From positions 20,389,147 to 20,453,146 of the forward strand of contig NC_089762.1 of assembly GCF_040412425.1 (NCBI RefSeq): a DNA stretch of 64,000 nucleotides. The letters run 5' to 3'. The DNA comes from Macrobrachium rosenbergii (taxonomy: Eukaryota; Arthropoda; Malacostraca; Decapoda; Palaemonidae). Each line of letters starts with the position of its first letter. Within the stretch, counting starts at the first letter, position 1. The notes under the pieces were generated by a model. It ran no database searches. It saw nothing but the letters and a program-made list of their open reading frames with translations, and had not been told where the DNA came from. A program made the translations under genes and the position numbers. Below, one piece after another: positions 1 through 10,733 of this stretch.

Positions 1-2364
1 AAGACCATAGGACAACAAGAGTGTGGTCTATGAGACCACATCTTGCTTCCAGCCTGACAGAAACTTCCGGAATGCGAGGGATGGACCAAGCCATCGGCTT
101 CGTGAGCTCTCAGGTGGAAGGTACCGGTATTGTCGTCGGCTGCCGAGTACCTCCTTCGATCGCTTCACGAAGCCGGGAGGAAGATGTGTCCTTAGACACT
201 TCTTCCTTGGGAGAGAGAGTACTAGCGAAAATGTTGACGACATCCAGGTTAGGAGTGTCGAGCCTTTTCAGAAAGTACCACAGCTCCCTAAAGGACAAAG
301 TAACAAATGATCTGGATCATCGATACAAAGTCCAATGAGGAGGGGAACAAGGACGACTCGAACCCGACAATAGATGCCGAAGGATTTGGAGTCCACCTAT
401 GACATCCGAGGAGTCGAGGTATTGATCCCCTTCACCTGTTCTTCCATCTTCTATGCCAAAGCCAGAGCAAGATGAGAGATGGTCCTACAAGGGCACATCT
501 CTATCCAACGACTCTCGTAAGGGCATGTGCAGCATGGGACAGGAATCCTAAACAAGAGTCACATGCCACCCAGGGAACAGTTCCCTGGGACAGCAAGACC
601 GCAGAAGCTTCTCATCTGTAGCTAAATCTTGACTGAGGAGAAGAAGGCTACTTCAGATAGAAGACTAGGTCGCAAGATCCTACATTCTTCACAAATGAAA
701 GAGAAAGAAGTAACCCTTGGCAGAGAAGACGAGGAAGTCCAGACTTGAAGAGCGACTCTGACCCGAGAAGGAGTTCTGCAACGACACCCACCAGCGAAGA
801 TGGCTCCAGTCCCTGGGAGTGTTGCAGAGGACTTCAAGAGATATCCAGCTATAGCCGCTGCCGCTCGGCGAGAAAGCCTATGCTTGCAAGGGAAGTTGGA
901 AGGTCTCCCAGTCCCAAACACACCGAGATGTACTGCCTGAAGAACCGCTTTTTGTGTAGCTGCTACAGGAGGTTGGGTCAAGCAGAACTCTTCTCGATGC
1001 CTCAGCTATTAGGTTGGGCAAGAGGCGAAGTCTTCCAGTATTTGTCTGTATCTCGGGGTGAGCAGTGCTTGAGAACCCCCAGCGAAACAGACAAATACAG
1101 AGGGGAAAATGTAGATATCAAGTTTCCCAGAAAGACAGTATGCCTCACCGTAGCGGCCCTTTGGTCTGGTATGAAGGAGCGAGAAAAAAAAAACTACTGA
1201 CTTGTGCAGGGAGGCAACAGAAAGTCAGTAGGGATTTCTCAGTTGAGCAATCTCTTTGAGAATCTTCGAGTGAGCAGCACGTTCTGTCCCGATCACACAA
1301 ACCCAAGGCCAAGCTCGCCTACCAATAGGCTACATCCCCACCAGGGATGCATCTGGCTAACTGAGATGTCAAGTGTACTATAGAACACTTGAGTACCTGC
1401 AAATGTCGACAGATAAAACAGGAGGAAAAAACGATTCCCTCTTGTTTGTCAACAAATGCCACTACTGTGGTTTGTTGTTCAATGAACCAATGAGTGTCGC
1501 AAAACTCATCCTGAATTCTCGGAAGGCCAGAAGGCTGCCTTGAGCCCGGGGTGGTGATGAGAAGGTACTAATCGTCTCGGTCCCACACCGTCAAGACAAA
1601 GTCTTACAGGTGTGCGCCTCTTCCTCGATCGGTGAATCCGTAAGTAGACACACGATGTTAGGGGAATATGCAAGCATGTTCGAAGGTTCCTTCAATCAAG
1701 CATTAGCCTAACTCCTTCCTCATACTTCGAAGAGGAAAGAAGGACAGAGGAATGGAAGCAGACTTCCATTCTCCGCCATGGGGAAGCTTCTGCAAGATGA
1801 CAGGATACCAAGACAATTAGCTCTAGCCGGGCTGGCATTTCCTGAATCGGGATCACAGAAGAGGAAGCGGGATAAAAAGAATTGCCGAGACCTAAGGGAA
1901 ATAGATACTTCTCTTGAAGGAATCCATTCCCAGGTCTCGGCAATGTCGCTGCCAGCTCCAGAGACTTGATAAGTATCATTTCATCCAGGAATGTGCAGTA
2001 GGAGAACTTCTTCCTGGTTGATACTTCTTTCTCTCTTCCCTTCTTCCCTCCTCCCTTCTTCCCTCCTCCCTTATGGGAAAGAGGCTGGAAAGAGACACCA
2101 TTATGAGCACTTTCCTAGAAGGGTAGGAGAGGCTATGTTCCGCAATCTTCTATCGAAGCCTGGGACTTCTTAGGAGTTGAGGGGGGGCTGGCCTGAACTT
2201 GAGGTCGAGTCGAGATGACTAAGACCCCAAGGTCTTGGCCATTGTCCAAAGGACAAGGCAGTGCCCTGGTAGGAACCTTGATTACCGAGGTATCTGGCAA
2301 ATCTCTGCAAGAGAAAGGCAGAACCAAGTAAGGTTCGTTCCTAAGGGTCAAGCCAACTTGGGAC

Positions 2365-3240
2365 TTACGAAACCGGAGATCCGAATTGGGACAAAGTCCT
2401 TGTTAGCACCAGAATTGCCCAAAGAACTGCAGTCGGCCAGACCCTTCGAGGCAAGAAGAATTCATATTCTGTCATGGCAGGGGAGAAACTTGGTGTCTCG
2501 ACCTGAATGAACTCCTCCAAAGAATAGAGTTCATCTGGTCGAGAACACTCTTGGAAGGAAGGACCGCGGCGGCCCCTGACACTCTCAGCCCCTTGGGAAT
2601 TGCAAGGGTTGCAAGTGATAAAGATTATTCGTTGGGGGAGTCGCGGTCCTGTCCCAGGGATCCTCACACTGACAAATCGCCGCGAAGTTCTCCGAAAAAT
2701 GAGGGCGATCGCAACTTGAAGAGGAAGACCCTCGCTGCTTCCGAAGCGTGAAACTCTTGTACCTCTGCCCTTGGAGGGAGCCTTGACAGATCCTATGAAA
2801 CCCTCCTTGGCTACCTGGTTGGACCACAAGACAATCGGGGGACCGACACCCAAAGCACACCAAGAAGCCGAACTCCAAAGAGCTCTCTCTGTCTGTCTAG
2901 CACCTCTCGGAACAACTGAGAGGAAAAGAGAACAAGTGAGGAGAAAGAGTACCCCTACCTGTCCTGCCAGTAAGACCAGCAGGAGAGGCGGACCGTGAGC
3001 GATAATCATCTGAAGGAGATTATTGCTACACGAGGGAAGAAGAGCGCTTGTGCCGTGGCAAAGCACTTTCCTGGGAAGAGCAAAAAAGTTCACTCGAACA
3101 GAGCTGAGAACCCGATTCAGAAAAAACGAAAGGGGCCAAGCCGAGCCGCACCGAGCCGAGCCGATCATGCGAACGCTATCCAGACTGGGAGGTATGCAGT
3201 GGACAGGAGGCAGGCGGGGCGAGCCGAGCCAGTCTTGCAA
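2365..3240 (-). CDS. Unrecognised 291-codon open frame inside family A copy 1
   Basis: This long open frame has a partner in copy 3 (14987-15775, plus). Both share a hydrophobic stretch (LLLVLLAG, then FLLTCSLFLSVV) followed by a charged RGxRxTERAL segment. The N-terminal part is built of GC-rich SAR/LAR repeats. I recognise no DIRS domain in it, although its position, upstream of the RNase H and recombinase remnants, is where gag or the start of reverse transcriptase should lie. It may be an open but untranslated frame of a decayed gene. Real coding status is doubtful. Confidence 0.25.
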   Translation of the reverse strand: MQDWLGSPRLPPVHCIPPSLDSVRMIGSARCGSAWPLSFFLNRVLSSVRVNFFALPRKVLCHGTSALLPSCSNNLLQMIIAHGPPLLLVLLAGQVGVLFLLTCSLFLSVVPRGARQTERALWSSASWCALGVGPPIVLWSNQVAKEGFIGSVKAPSKGRGTRVSRFGSSEGLPLQVAIALIFRRTSRRFVSVRIPGTGPRLPQRIIFITCNPCNSQGAESVRGRRGPSFQECSRPDELYSLEEFIQVETPSFSPAMTEYEFFLPRRVWPTAVLWAILVLTRTLSQFGSPVS

Positions 3241-3300
3241 GCGTGACCAAAGGCTGGGCGGGGCGAGCGAGCCGAGCCAATCGCGCGAACACAGTCAGAA
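3120..3300. repeat. GC-rich GAGCCGAGCC-type low-complexity block
   Basis: Short, irregular repeats of GAGCCGAGCC interspersed with GCGAACGC-type words, unusually GC-rich for this window. The inverse-complement block (GGCTCGGCTTGG words) occurs at about 14990-15170 in copy 3, so it belongs to the family A element and predates both insertions. Confidence 0.6.
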
Positions 3301-4442
3301 CTGGACAGGGTGGAATTCGTCTGCTGTGAACTATTGCTAGTTTCCCAAACTCTAAACTCTGAGGCCGAGGCCCCTTGAGAAGAAGGTTCAAAGGGGAATT
3401 CTGTGTCTTGTATCCTGCATGTTCGAACCCTAAGGTTCAAGACACATATGAAAACCAGCCGAGCAACCGAAGCAGCTGGTGGGCAGTATCAAGACATCTG
3501 GCGTCTCGGCACCCAGACACCTGTGTGTCTCGGCACTTTCTCTCGTCCTGTTCCTCTCGTCAGGAAAGCGCTCGTGATTCATAGAGCGAGCTACCCATGA
3601 GACTCCCAAAAATCGGGAGCAGCTGCTTTCAGTTTCCTAAGAGATTGAAAGAGCCAGGCAGAGAACCAGTCTTAGACGCAGACTTCTAAGACTGGCAGTG
3701 AGGGCGCGGCCTCTCGAGGCCGCGCTCTCGCGGCCCCTGAAACGCCAGACCCTACAGGAGAATGCGAATCGGTTCCCACCCGAGGGTGGGAAGAGCCAAC
3801 GAGAGAAACTTGTCTCCCAGAAGAGAGTCAGTCCCTTAGAAGTTCCACAGGACTCCCGAAGGGAATCTTTTCCCTGCTTCTTCTGGTGTTCGAACCGCCA
3901 GGATTGAGGCACCAGGCTAGGAACCCGTCCGAGCACTGGCAAGCACTCAGAGTGGTACTGGCGGGAAGAGCTGAGACACCTGGGTGCCTTGGCCCTTTCT
4001 CTTACACTACTCCCAAACTGGGCTGAGGAAATACTCTCCAGACCAGATTGGGATACTTGATATTCCAAAGAATCTCGAGCACTCGAAGCGGCTCGCGAAC
4101 GAGCCCCTGAAGCAGCCCCCGTCCTAGAGGCGGAACCTCTAGGACTGGGAACGGGATCGCAAACCGAGGTCTGCGCGCCCGTGGCTCCCAAAATGCAAAA
4201 CCCAGGGGTATGCGAATCGGTTTCCTAACCCGAAGGTCGGGAAGAGCCAATGAGAGACCCACTGCTTCCTCGGAAGGAGGCAGTCCCTAGATGTCCAAGG
4301 GCATCAAGGGGAAGAAGCAGCCCTCCTCTCCTTCAGCCGATGGAGGTCTGTCTGATTCCCGGGACCCCTTGGACCTCGGGAGAGGAAGAGAAGACACACC
4401 AGAAGACGAAATCGAAGATAAGATGAAGAAGATGGCGGCTAC

Positions 4443-5090
4443 TTCCACAGAGCGACTTCTTTCACCTCCACTCCGACATCTTCTGCAAGATGGTGGACAT
4501 GGAACATGGTAACCTCTAGGGCAGTCAGGCAGGAACACATCGGAAGCGGCCCAGAATACGACCACCAGGAGAAGCAGCAGGCATGATCAGGAAAGCTGAT
4601 GCAGGAGCTACATCAGCGGTTCAGAAGGCAGGAGTTACTGCAATGGTCAGGAACGTCACTTTCCACAGGGCGACTTCCTTCACCTTCACGCTGACATCTT
4701 CTACAGTATGGTGGACATCATAACCTCTAGGGCAGCTGGCAGGAACACAAAGGAAGTGGTCCCGGGCACGACCGCCAGGAGAAGCGGCAAGCATGATCAG
4801 GACAGCCGATGCAGGAGCTATGGCAGCAGTTCAAAAGGCAGGAACTACTGCAATGACCAGGAACGTCACTTCCACAAGGCGACTTCCTTCACCCTCGCAC
4901 CAACATCTTCTACAGGATGGCGGACGTCATAACCCCCAGGGCAGCTGGCAGGAACACAACGGAAGCAGCCCTGGGCACGACCACCAGGAGAAGCAGCAGG
5001 CACAATCAGGACAGCCGATGCAGGAGCTACGGAAGCGGTTTGGAATGCAGGAGCTACTGCAACGGCCAGGAACACCACATGAAAGTCACT
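4443..5090. repeat. Three tandem ~210-bp units within family A copy 1
   Basis: The word run starting CTTCCACA..GCGACTTC and continuing through CATCTTCT to an ATGGTGGACAT/ATGGCGGACGT word recurs at about 4443, 4660 and 4869, followed each time by GGCAGGAACACA, CCAGGAGAAGC and GATGCAGGAGCTA. Copy 3 has a single unit at about 13640-13860. On the minus strand the units translate as Ala/Val/Pro-rich repeats (e.g. VAPASAVLIVPAASPGG), so the expansion lay in the putative gag-like region of the element. Confidence 0.75.
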
Positions 5091-6465
5091 GGCAGCGACA
5101 GGAACGATCAGGACAACTGCGGCAGGAGACCAGGAAGAGCTGCCCAGAGACTGTCATCGAGTTAACAGGAGCGTAACACAGGGAACAGCAGGAGCAGATG
5201 GACCACAGATATGCCAGAGGCATTGCCACAGCATACATGAAGGCCAGCAATGACAGCAATCAATCCACATCGGCGGGAATGAGACGGAACGATCCCGATG
5301 TGGAACTGTCATCCAGCCAGGTATTGTGGTCAAGCCCGAAGCAACACTAATGAACATCGGGACTCCTTCATGCGAGATTTCCCCTGAGATATCTGGCCAA
5401 CTACTGCTGTGTCTGCAATGCTCACTGTCAGCCTGAAAGAAAAAGCAAAGATGATTAGAGAGGGAAACTCCTCTCGCTACAAGGGGAACTGCCCTACGCA
5501 GCGAGAGGAGGTACCCAAGAAGAGGTCACCTGACCGCATGCCCCCCCTCGCGGTCTTCGCCCGATGAGCGAGCGAAGAGGGCGAAGGAGAGAGATCTCTA
5601 CTGAAGGTGAGATAAGGAAAAATCTACAGGGAGAGAAAAGGACGGAGGGAAGGGCGCCATGGAAGCGTAACTTACAGGCGATGCCCGCAACCTCCCACCC
5701 GCCCCACAACTCTCTAAGCGTAGGCGGCGAAAACAAAACTCAGCACAAGTAGGAAGGAAGTAATCATGCCCTTGTACACAGAGGCAGGAGCCCAATAAGG
5801 GAAGTGAACTCTTACATCCTGATCAATGTAGGGGAGCGAAGATATTATGTCCCAATCTAATATTTCTGATTCTACAGGGGAACGCCTTCAGTATCTAAAT
5901 AAAGGGCTACTGGAGAGAAGCATTACCACTTGGTTACGCTCCTTTAAATACGCCCTTGGCCGTCAACCTAAGACACAGCGCAGGGGAACAACGGCTATGC
6001 AAGGTTATCACAAATCGTGGGTTTGTATTAATAAATATCAAACACACGTAATATATACACAAAATATGTTAAGATCCCACCGGGATAATAAGAGCTTAAC
6101 GACAGTCAGACAAGGAGATCCGAAACCATGTCTGCAACGTATGACAGCCGAAAGCAAACTGGAATGTTTATATCCGGGCAGGCGGGTATTCCTGCCTACC
6201 TGGCGGTAGTTACTGCCTAACCACCTTGCTCAAGAGTTTAACAGCCATTTGCAGCCTACGCTGAAAGTAATTCCTAATGTAAAGGACCGACGGTTTGTAT
6301 ATCGTGTCAGAACAAATGCCTTTTTTGTGAGTATATGTGGAAACATGAGCATAAATATATTTATTGTGTGAGTGTGTACTATATGAGAGTGTATGCCTTT
6401 GTGCAACTTTCAAATGACCTATTTGGTCCCAGTGCTAGGCTTCTAGCCTAGACCTCTCATTTCAT

Positions 6466-6530
6466 CCAAATCTTTCGGGCCAGCCCTATAAGAGCTGATA
6501 GTCAGCTTAGTGGTCTGGTTAAACTTTTAT
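6466..6530 (+). repeat. 3' fragment of a tRNA-derived SINE
   Basis: The sequence TCGGGCCAGCCCTA..AGAGCTG..CAGCT..GTGGTCTGGTTAAACT matches the 3' tail of the fuller SINE copies at 22718-22995 (minus) and about 24853-25135 (plus). Only the tail is present. The remaining bases between copies A1 and A2 (6318-6465) hold no recognisable gene. Confidence 0.7.
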
Positions 6531-6629
6531 AATATATAATAATAATAATCCAAGGAGGTGAGAAAGGGTCTAGACTGGTGGATGGGCGACAGGAACCTTT
6601 TAATAGGAGTATGCCTACATACTCCCCCT

Positions 6630-7215
6630 CCGGACATGCTTCTGTTCTTGGACGCATCGACCGAGGGATGGGGCGCACACCTGGAGAAGTTGCTGACTTC
6701 AGGAGTGTGGCACCGAGAAGACAGGCACCTTCACAACAATATCCTGGAACTCAAGGCAGCCTTCCTGGCTCTCCAAGAGTTCCGGGATCAAGTGATGGGA
6801 CGCTCCATGGTATTAATGAGTGACAATACGTACCACGGTAGTGGCATATGTCAACAAGCAGGGGGATCTAGTATCCCTCCCGCTCCACCAGTTAACGATG
6901 CAGGTGCATGAGTGGGCGTTGGCTCACTCGGTAGAGCTGTCAGCCAGGTACATTCCAGGCAAGAGGAATGTCATAGCAGACAAGCTCAGCCGCCAGAATC
7001 AGGTGATCAGAACAGAATGGTTCCTTCACCTGGAAGTCACGGAAAGGTTGTTTGACCTGTGGGTGCGTCCAGTCATCGATCTGTTCACCACCCAGCAGAA
7101 CAGAAAACTTCAGGTCTTTTGCTCAGTCTTGCCTGACCCATGGGCAGCTGTGGAGGACGCGTTCCAGCACCCATGGGACAACCTCGACATCTATGGCTTT
7201 CCTCTGTTCTGTCTG
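6630..7215 (+). pseudogene. DIRS RNase H domain (family A copy 2), frameshifted
   Basis: RNase H removes RNA from the RNA/DNA hybrid during reverse transcription. The conserved acidic motifs are visible: LFLDASTEGWGAHL near 6637, the Glu of NILELKAAFLAL near 6745, and MSDNT near 6815. A 4-base insertion around 6830-6833 right after SDNT shifts the frame; the domain resumes as TVVAYVNKQGDLVSLPLHQL and continues through ARYIPGKRNVIADKLSRQ and VIDLFTTQQN to WDNLDIYGFPLF. The order and motifs match DIRS and related RT-RNase H proteins. The reverse transcriptase that should precede it is missing. Confidence 0.85.
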
Positions 7216-7218
7216 ATT

Positions 7219-8260
7219 TGCAGTCTTCACAACTGGAGGTTATCCACCATCTCCTGCGAGCGAGAGGCTTTTCGGGTCACGCAGCAACGGAGATGGTTGG
7301 ATATCTCAGACGAACCTCCGCAGCGATATACCAGGGAAAGTGGTCTGTCTTCTGTGGTTGGTGTCATGGACAGGGTATCTCTCCGGTCAGAGCTACTGTT
7401 CAGCAGGTCGCGGACTTCCTCGTCTTTCTTCACTGAGAAAAGTATCTCTCCGTTTCAGCTGTAAAAGGCTATTGGGCTGCACTCTGCCTAGTTTTGCAGC
7501 CGAAAGGTGTAGATATCTCCTCGTCCTTTGAGATATCCCTATTGACGAGAAGCTTCGAGAGGTCTTGCCCACCCAGGGAACTCAGGCCCTTGCGTGGTAT
7601 GTGACTTTCATTCTAAGGAGCCTGACTTGTGCACCGTACGAGCCTTTATGAGAGTTGTCAGACAGGGATCTGACCCTCAAGACCTTCTTCTTGCTTGCCC
7701 TGACATTGGCGAAGAGAGTTGGCAACTTCACAGACTTTCCTTTGATGTTAAACACTTGAGGGGATGGGGATCAGTTACGCTCGATTTTGTCCCGGATTTC
7801 ATAGCGAAGACTTAGAATCCATCAGCCCCTGAAATTCGGTTTGTCTTTCGTGATGTCCTCTGAGGAGGGAATTGCCACCTCCTGCCTGAGTGTCAACAAC
7901 TCTTCATTAGTGCTGGCTCGACCAAGAAAGAAGTGTTCAAGAACACGATCTCTTTGTGGCTTCGTGAGATGATAAGGAGCGCATATTCTGCTGCTGGAGA
8001 AGATGACACCGGTACACTTCCTCTGAGAGTCACAAAGTCCGCAGCATTGGTCCTTCCCTCGCATTCTGGAAGAACCTGTCGGTTCCACAGGTTTTGAAGG
8101 TGGGTGTGTGGTCCCAACAGACCATCTTCACTTCCTTCTACCTTCGGGATGTTGCCCACAAGTCCTTGGACACTTTTTCCTTGGGTCCTGTGGTGGCTGA
8201 TCAACAAGTTGTGTAGCTTGCCTGGCTCCTTTAACTGGACAGGTTACGTCTCGCCTAAGA
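7219..8260 (+). pseudogene. DIRS tyrosine recombinase (family A copy 2), degenerate
   Basis: Tyrosine recombinases integrate the circular DIRS DNA intermediate. The N-terminal core-binding region is readable from about 7219: LLRARGFSGHAATEMVGYL, then SAAIYQGKWSVFCGWC and TVQQVADFLVFLH. A TGA at 7434 interrupts it, then the same frame resumes EKYLSVSAVKGYWAAL. The catalytic part is broken by stops; LALTLAKRVGNF near 7695-7730 is the probable box with the first catalytic Arg. The C-terminal segment YLRDVAHKSLDTFSLGPVV is readable near 8137-8200. Confidence 0.75.
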
Positions 8261-8747
8261 TGTATGGTTGTGATTGGGAGAATGAATGTGGAGTGACTGG
8301 CCTCTCTTCCTTCTCATCTCTACTGTCTTCCTATGGACATGGAGCGGACGTGCCGTTACATGCTGGATCTGGCGGTCAGTGCAGGTAAGCACTCAACTAG
8401 AGCTTCTGTTCTATTTCCTTTCAGGATCATAGAAGCAACCCCACTCTTTCCTCTAGCAAGGGGAGGAAGGAGACCATGACAATAAGACAAACCCAGTGCT
8501 TGTATTTGTCTTAATGTCACCGACCTTAAGTTCTTCCTAGCCTACTTTGCTGAACTGACATTTCCTCATTCATGCAAAGGGACCCAGAAGTCTGACAATC
8601 GATCTCTTGTTTCTTACAACCCGATCATTTTGTCAGAGACAGTTTTCTCTTCCTCGCTCTATCGACCAGGAAGAGAACACAAGGTATGGTGAACTCCAGT
8701 CAGTTCATAGAGACTCACTCAGATTCCTCCCTCCAACCAGTGAGTCT

Positions 8748-9092
8748 TCCTAATGTAAAGGACCAGTGGGTTGTATATCATGTCGGAGCAAATCACAATT
8801 TTTTAAAGTAAATTGTATTTTTCCTAACTATACAAACCTGAGGTTCTCTACATTACATATCGTGCCCACCTCATGCCACCCCTCAACCTGACTCCTGGGC
8901 CGAAAGGCAAATTGGAATGTTTACATCCAGGCAGGCGGTACTCCCTCCTCCTGAATGGTAGTTAACTGCGTAACCACCTTGTTCGAAAGTTCAACAGCCG
9001 TTTCCAGCTTCACTGAAAGTAATTCTTGATGTAAAGGACCTCAGGTTTGTATAGTTAGGAAAAATACAATTTACTTTAAAAAATTGTGATAT
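8748..9092 (+). repeat. 3' terminal module of family A copy 2: terminal repeat plus hairpin
   Basis: The terminal repeat (TAATGTAAAGGACC followed by GTTGTATATCATGTCGG) ends at AACAAAT-like sequence. It is followed by a hairpin of ~300 bp. The arms read AATCACAATTTTTTAAAG at 8791 and the complement ending AAAAAATTGTGAT at 9090, extending about 58 bp. The GC-richer centre (about 8920-9050) is an inverted copy of the family A 5' terminal repeat (compare 12405-12560). The same arrangement occurs at 19190-19494, and sequence diverges immediately after both hairpins, marking the element boundary. Confidence 0.8.
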
Positions 9093-9342
9093 TTCAGGTA
9101 AAGAGGGCATATTTCTAGAATAGACAGACCACCTTTACCTCATTTACCTGAGGAATGTTGCCCACGTGTATCCAGTTCTACCATAGGGATGTGACCTACA
9201 AGTCTCTGTCTTTGCTTATCAGTTTTGGATATGAAGTATCTCCTCTAAGTACAGAAAGCCTGGCGTAATCTTGGAGGTGAAAATGTTGAGTAACTGGACT
9301 CTCCTTCCATCTTTACCCCTCTGCCAAGAGTAGCATCTAGAC

Positions 9343-9798
9343 CAGGGGTGTCAAACTCAAATCCTTTCGAGGGCCAATTATGCACTTGGTTATGGTCTTG
9401 AGGGCTATCAAAGATTTGGTAATTACTTATTGGCAAGACTGAAGATTACAGTTTATTTTGCTGGTCTAGTACGGTTGAAAACGTTTGGGCGGCGCCACGG
9501 CTCATGCGTTCAGATACCAGCACTGACGGTGTTTGGCTTCGGACGGATTCCTTATGACTCATTTATTAAGATTTTTAATAAAAGAGCCTTATTGCCAGCA
9601 ATTATAATATGAAATAAATTAATAAATTATTGTCATATGAATGAAAGGTAAAACTTATTATGTCTCATTTTAACAGTTTAATAACTTTAGTTAAATTTTC
9701 CTCAGTTCTAACAGTTATAGTAGCTCGAATTGAAAAATCTCTTGGCACCTCGCGGACCACTTAAGACCATCCTGCGGGCCATGAGTTTGACACTCCTG
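9343..9798. mobile_element. hAT-like MITE
   Basis: 456 bp with 16-bp inverted ends: CAGGGGTGTCAAACTC on the left and GAGTTTGACACTCCTG on the right, one mismatch. The word TCTAGAC lies just outside both ends, but not at exactly the position expected for a clean 8-bp target duplication. The ends and flanking GGGCCA/GGGCCAT words match widespread animal hAT-type non-autonomous elements. The 9430-9612 open frame inside is not a recognisable protein. Confidence 0.75.
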
Positions 9799-10149
9799 GA
9801 TTCTAGACCAAAGTATGCTCTGGAGCTGGACAAGTTATGAGTGAGTACACATCAGGTATCTAGTCTGCTAGTTACTAAGATGCATCTTCTTGAATCCTTC
9901 TTCTTTCAAGAAGGCGGGTGGAGGGGGGCACATGGTATACCTTATTCTGGACCCATTTCTTGGTAATATCCAGAATTAAGCTGCTTTCTGACATGAAGTT
10001 TTTTATTGGAGATGTCATGGTTTTTCAAAATTTTCCTTACTCAAGTACCCTATTGCTCCAGACCAGTAGGAAGTTACAGTAGTCATGACATCCCTTTCTT
10101 GCAAGCGTAACCAGGAGCTTAGTCAGTTGCAGGAACTACCTCTCACCAA

Positions 10150-10492
10150 AGGGTTAAGTCTGTTGTATAAAAGGCGATGGTTTATATATCCATAGGATCA
10201 AATAACAAATTTTATAAATTATTTTTTATTTTTTCTATGTACACAAACCTGATCCTTTAATATGATGAACCCATATCAACCACCCCTCTCTGTCCCTGCA
10301 GCTAAAGAAAAAAGTGAGTGGTGATGTAAGGTGAGGGGTGTATTTTCCCACTCACCCCCAGCTCCACCTGTTAATTACCTTGTTATCAAGTTCAATGACC
10401 GGTCCAGCTCGTGCTGAGGGATACTCTTATATAAAAGACTCTGGATGGTATATCTAGGATAAATACAAATTCCTTTAAAATTTGTTATATTT
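10150..10492 (+). repeat. DIRS-type 3' terminal module (hairpin), diverged
   Basis: A TTGTATAAAAGGCGATGGTT terminal motif (cf. TAATGTAAAGGACC..GGTT of family A) precedes a hairpin. The arms begin AAATAACAAATTTTATAAA at about 10199 and end TTTAAAATTTGTTATATTT at about 10492, with TACACAAACCTGATCCTTTA just inside the left arm. Centre is GC-richer, ~150 bp. Same architecture as the modules at 8748-9092 and 19190-19494. Confidence 0.65.
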
Positions 10493-10547
10493 TACTACTT
10501 ATCTGTGACAGTACATTTGTGGTGATAACAGATCAATATCGACCTTT

Positions 10548-10733
10548 GAGACATGAAAAAACCACAAATTTGAGAACAAATATTTTCAGTTGCACATATA
10601 CAGTATACCGTTTTGGAGCGTTATGCTCCCTCTTCAGTGAAGATACATTTTAATGTCTCCACACTGAAGAGAGACCATGACACTCCAAAACTGTAAGTGC
10701 TTTTGAATATATGTTCTCCAATTTGTGGTTTTT
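10548..10733. repeat. Imperfect palindrome, ~186 bp
   Basis: The left arm CCACAAATTTGAGAACAAATAT pairs with the right arm ending in ATATATGTTCTCCAATTTGTGG; the next inner arms also pair partly (CCGTTTTGGAGCGTTATG with CATGACACTCCAAAACTG, and CTCTTCAGTG with CACTGAAGAG). Looks like a small foldback/MITE-type element without an obvious target duplication. Confidence 0.6.

Larger units (their letters stand above)
1..6317 (-). mobile_element. DIRS-type retrotransposon, family A copy 1 (cut by window start)
   Basis: Read on the minus strand, this is an inverted copy of the plus-strand element at 12388-19494, from its 5' terminal repeat (outer end at 6317, abutting AACAAAT) to about the middle of the recombinase region at base 1. 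The shared terminal sequence includes a GTAAAGGACC block next to a GGTTTGTATATCGTGTC block. Position 1 corresponds to about 18588 in copy 3, so the rest of the element lies outside the window. Protein similarity is weak and broken by stops; the recombinase C-terminal segment near 28-243 (minus) closely resembles that of copy 3 near 18330-18430. The gag/RT part (about 2.3-5.5 kb) cannot be aligned by eye to a known domain. Ancient, non-functional copy. Confidence 0.8.
6545..9092 (+). mobile_element. DIRS-type retrotransposon, family A copy 2 (5' truncated)
   Basis: Contains, in order, RNase H (about 6630-7210), tyrosine recombinase (about 7220-8260), a non-coding tail, the 3' terminal repeat (about 8748-8790) and a terminal hairpin (8791-9092). 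It lacks the 5' repeat, gag and reverse transcriptase. It is the same family as copies 1 and 3: shared landmarks include the SCPPREL-type segment in the recombinase and the common 3' end. Protein readability is better here than in copies 1 and 3. Frameshifts and stops make it non-functional. Confidence 0.85.
9093..10492 (+). mobile_element. 3' remnant of another A-like DIRS element
   Basis: Near 9165-9215 FYHRDVTYKSLS matches the C-terminal recombinase segment FYLRDVAHKSLD of copy 2. About 900 bp further on lies a terminal repeat plus hairpin (10150-10492) with the same organisation as the family A 3' end but only weak sequence identity. Between them sits a hAT-like MITE (9343-9798). The rest is unreadable. 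I infer an old relative of family A reduced to its 3' end. Confidence 0.5.
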
